Of a stretch of 64,000 nucleotides of DNA, positions 63,669 to 64,000 are shown piece by piece (the stretch's first letter is position 1; every line of letters begins with the position of its first letter). This DNA comes from Flaccisagitta enflata. Taxonomy: Eukaryota; Chaetognatha; Sagittoidea; Aphragmophora. Position numbers and translations under genes: made by a program. The stretch covers positions 41,788,001 through 41,852,000 of the forward strand of contig OZ231126.1 in assembly GCA_965153355.1 (NCBI GenBank), in the 5' to 3' direction. A model generated the notes under the pieces. That model saw only the letters and a list, made by a program, of their open reading frames with translations, did no database searches and was not told the DNA's origin.

Positions 63669-64000
63669 ATGGCAGCCGCGCGCAACGACGACACCGTCTC
63701 GACCGCTTCAACGTCATCTCGTGTATCTCACTTCGGTTTGAATCAGTGTCCGAGGTCGAATCGTTTGCGCGCAATGAGGAACGACATTACTGCGGAAATG
63801 GAAGGATGCCGGCGCCTTTTCGACGCCGTTTCTACTTGCACCGAAGGAACGAATGACTTCGACGACGCCGCCTGTGAATCAGATGGCGCTCGACACGGCC
63901 TTCGGGATATGGTTTACGACTTCATATCGTATGCAAGGCAAATGGCGCTCGACTCGATGCCCGGCGACCCTCTTCGATTCGCGGCGTCTACTTTGCGTCG
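63669..64000 (+). CDS. Unrecognised protein, 5' end, runs off the window
   Basis: An ATG at 63669 in good context (ACAATGG) opens a frame of 110 codons with no stop before the window end. Codons favour C/G at third positions (many GAC, TTC, GCC), unlike the AT-rich surroundings, which suggests real coding. The peptide starts MAAARNDDTVSTAST, is mildly acidic, has six Cys/Met-containing polar segments and no signal peptide or membrane segment. I do not recognise the family. A competing frame (63470-63856), open from the upstream exon, overlaps it; only one is likely to be translated as the main product. Confidence 0.45.
   Translation, partial: MAAARNDDTVSTASTSSRVSHFGLNQCPRSNRLRAMRNDITAEMEGCRRLFDAVSTCTEGTNDFDDAACESDGARHGLRDMVYDFISYARQMALDSMPGDPLRFAASTLR

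Overview
The window looks like a repeat-dominated, non-vertebrate metazoan genome. The evidence is GT-AG introns, an SLC6-type membrane-transporter gene split into at least eight exons, non-LTR retrotransposon debris, TIR elements and an extreme density of microsatellites. I cannot assign a phylum. No bacterial operon, CRISPR array or rRNA is visible. Real genic content is small: (1) the first eight coding exons of a minus-strand SLC6-family gene at 53.95-59.98 kb, assembled here by reading-frame and splice-phase agreement; and (2) the 5' end of an unrecognised plus-strand gene at 63.05-64.00 kb that runs off the right edge. Almost every other long open frame is a translation of a simple repeat. 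Layout. 0-3.2 kb: unassigned AT-rich DNA, a foldback element (1.6-2.2 kb), and a short-period tandem array interrupted by a 343-bp TIR element with a 4-bp target duplication. 3.2-6.0 kb: tandem ~330-bp units rich in GTTTAT/ATAAAC. 6-21 kb: two interspersed families alternate with microsatellites. Family A is a short element with a terminal palindrome, a CCGT-type tetranucleotide stretch and no target duplication, which I interpret as Helentron-like. Family B carries the hairpin module GGGCAGCGGCCCC..GGGGCCG and arrays of ~20-bp units. Two TA-flanked MITEs and a dead LINE fragment also lie here. 21.9-24.8 kb: a ~3-kb palindrome built of a duplicated ~670-bp unit. 25-34.8 kb: more family A and B, a MITE nested in family B, an 11-bp satellite, a tRNA-Leu-derived fragment and a second copy of the 18.4-kb MITE. 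34.8-35.8 kb: a second large palindrome. 35.8-36.5 and 47.2-49.0 kb: GTTTAT arrays in inverted orientation, which sandwich a 10.7-kb TIR-bounded segment (36,509-47,226) holding a near-perfect hairpin, a 210-bp in-frame satellite, a nested 2-kb TIR element with a 325-bp satellite, and a long (CT)n block. 49-53.9 kb: unassigned DNA, further family A copies and a 12-bp minisatellite. 53.9-60 kb: the SLC6 gene. 60-63 kb: microsatellites and unassigned DNA. 63-64 kb: the edge gene. Most notable are the SLC6-like protein, whose sodium-site, gate and substrate-pocket signature residues are replaced, and family A, whose terminal hairpin covaries with a subterminal motif at the opposite end and for which the window contains several natural empty sites.
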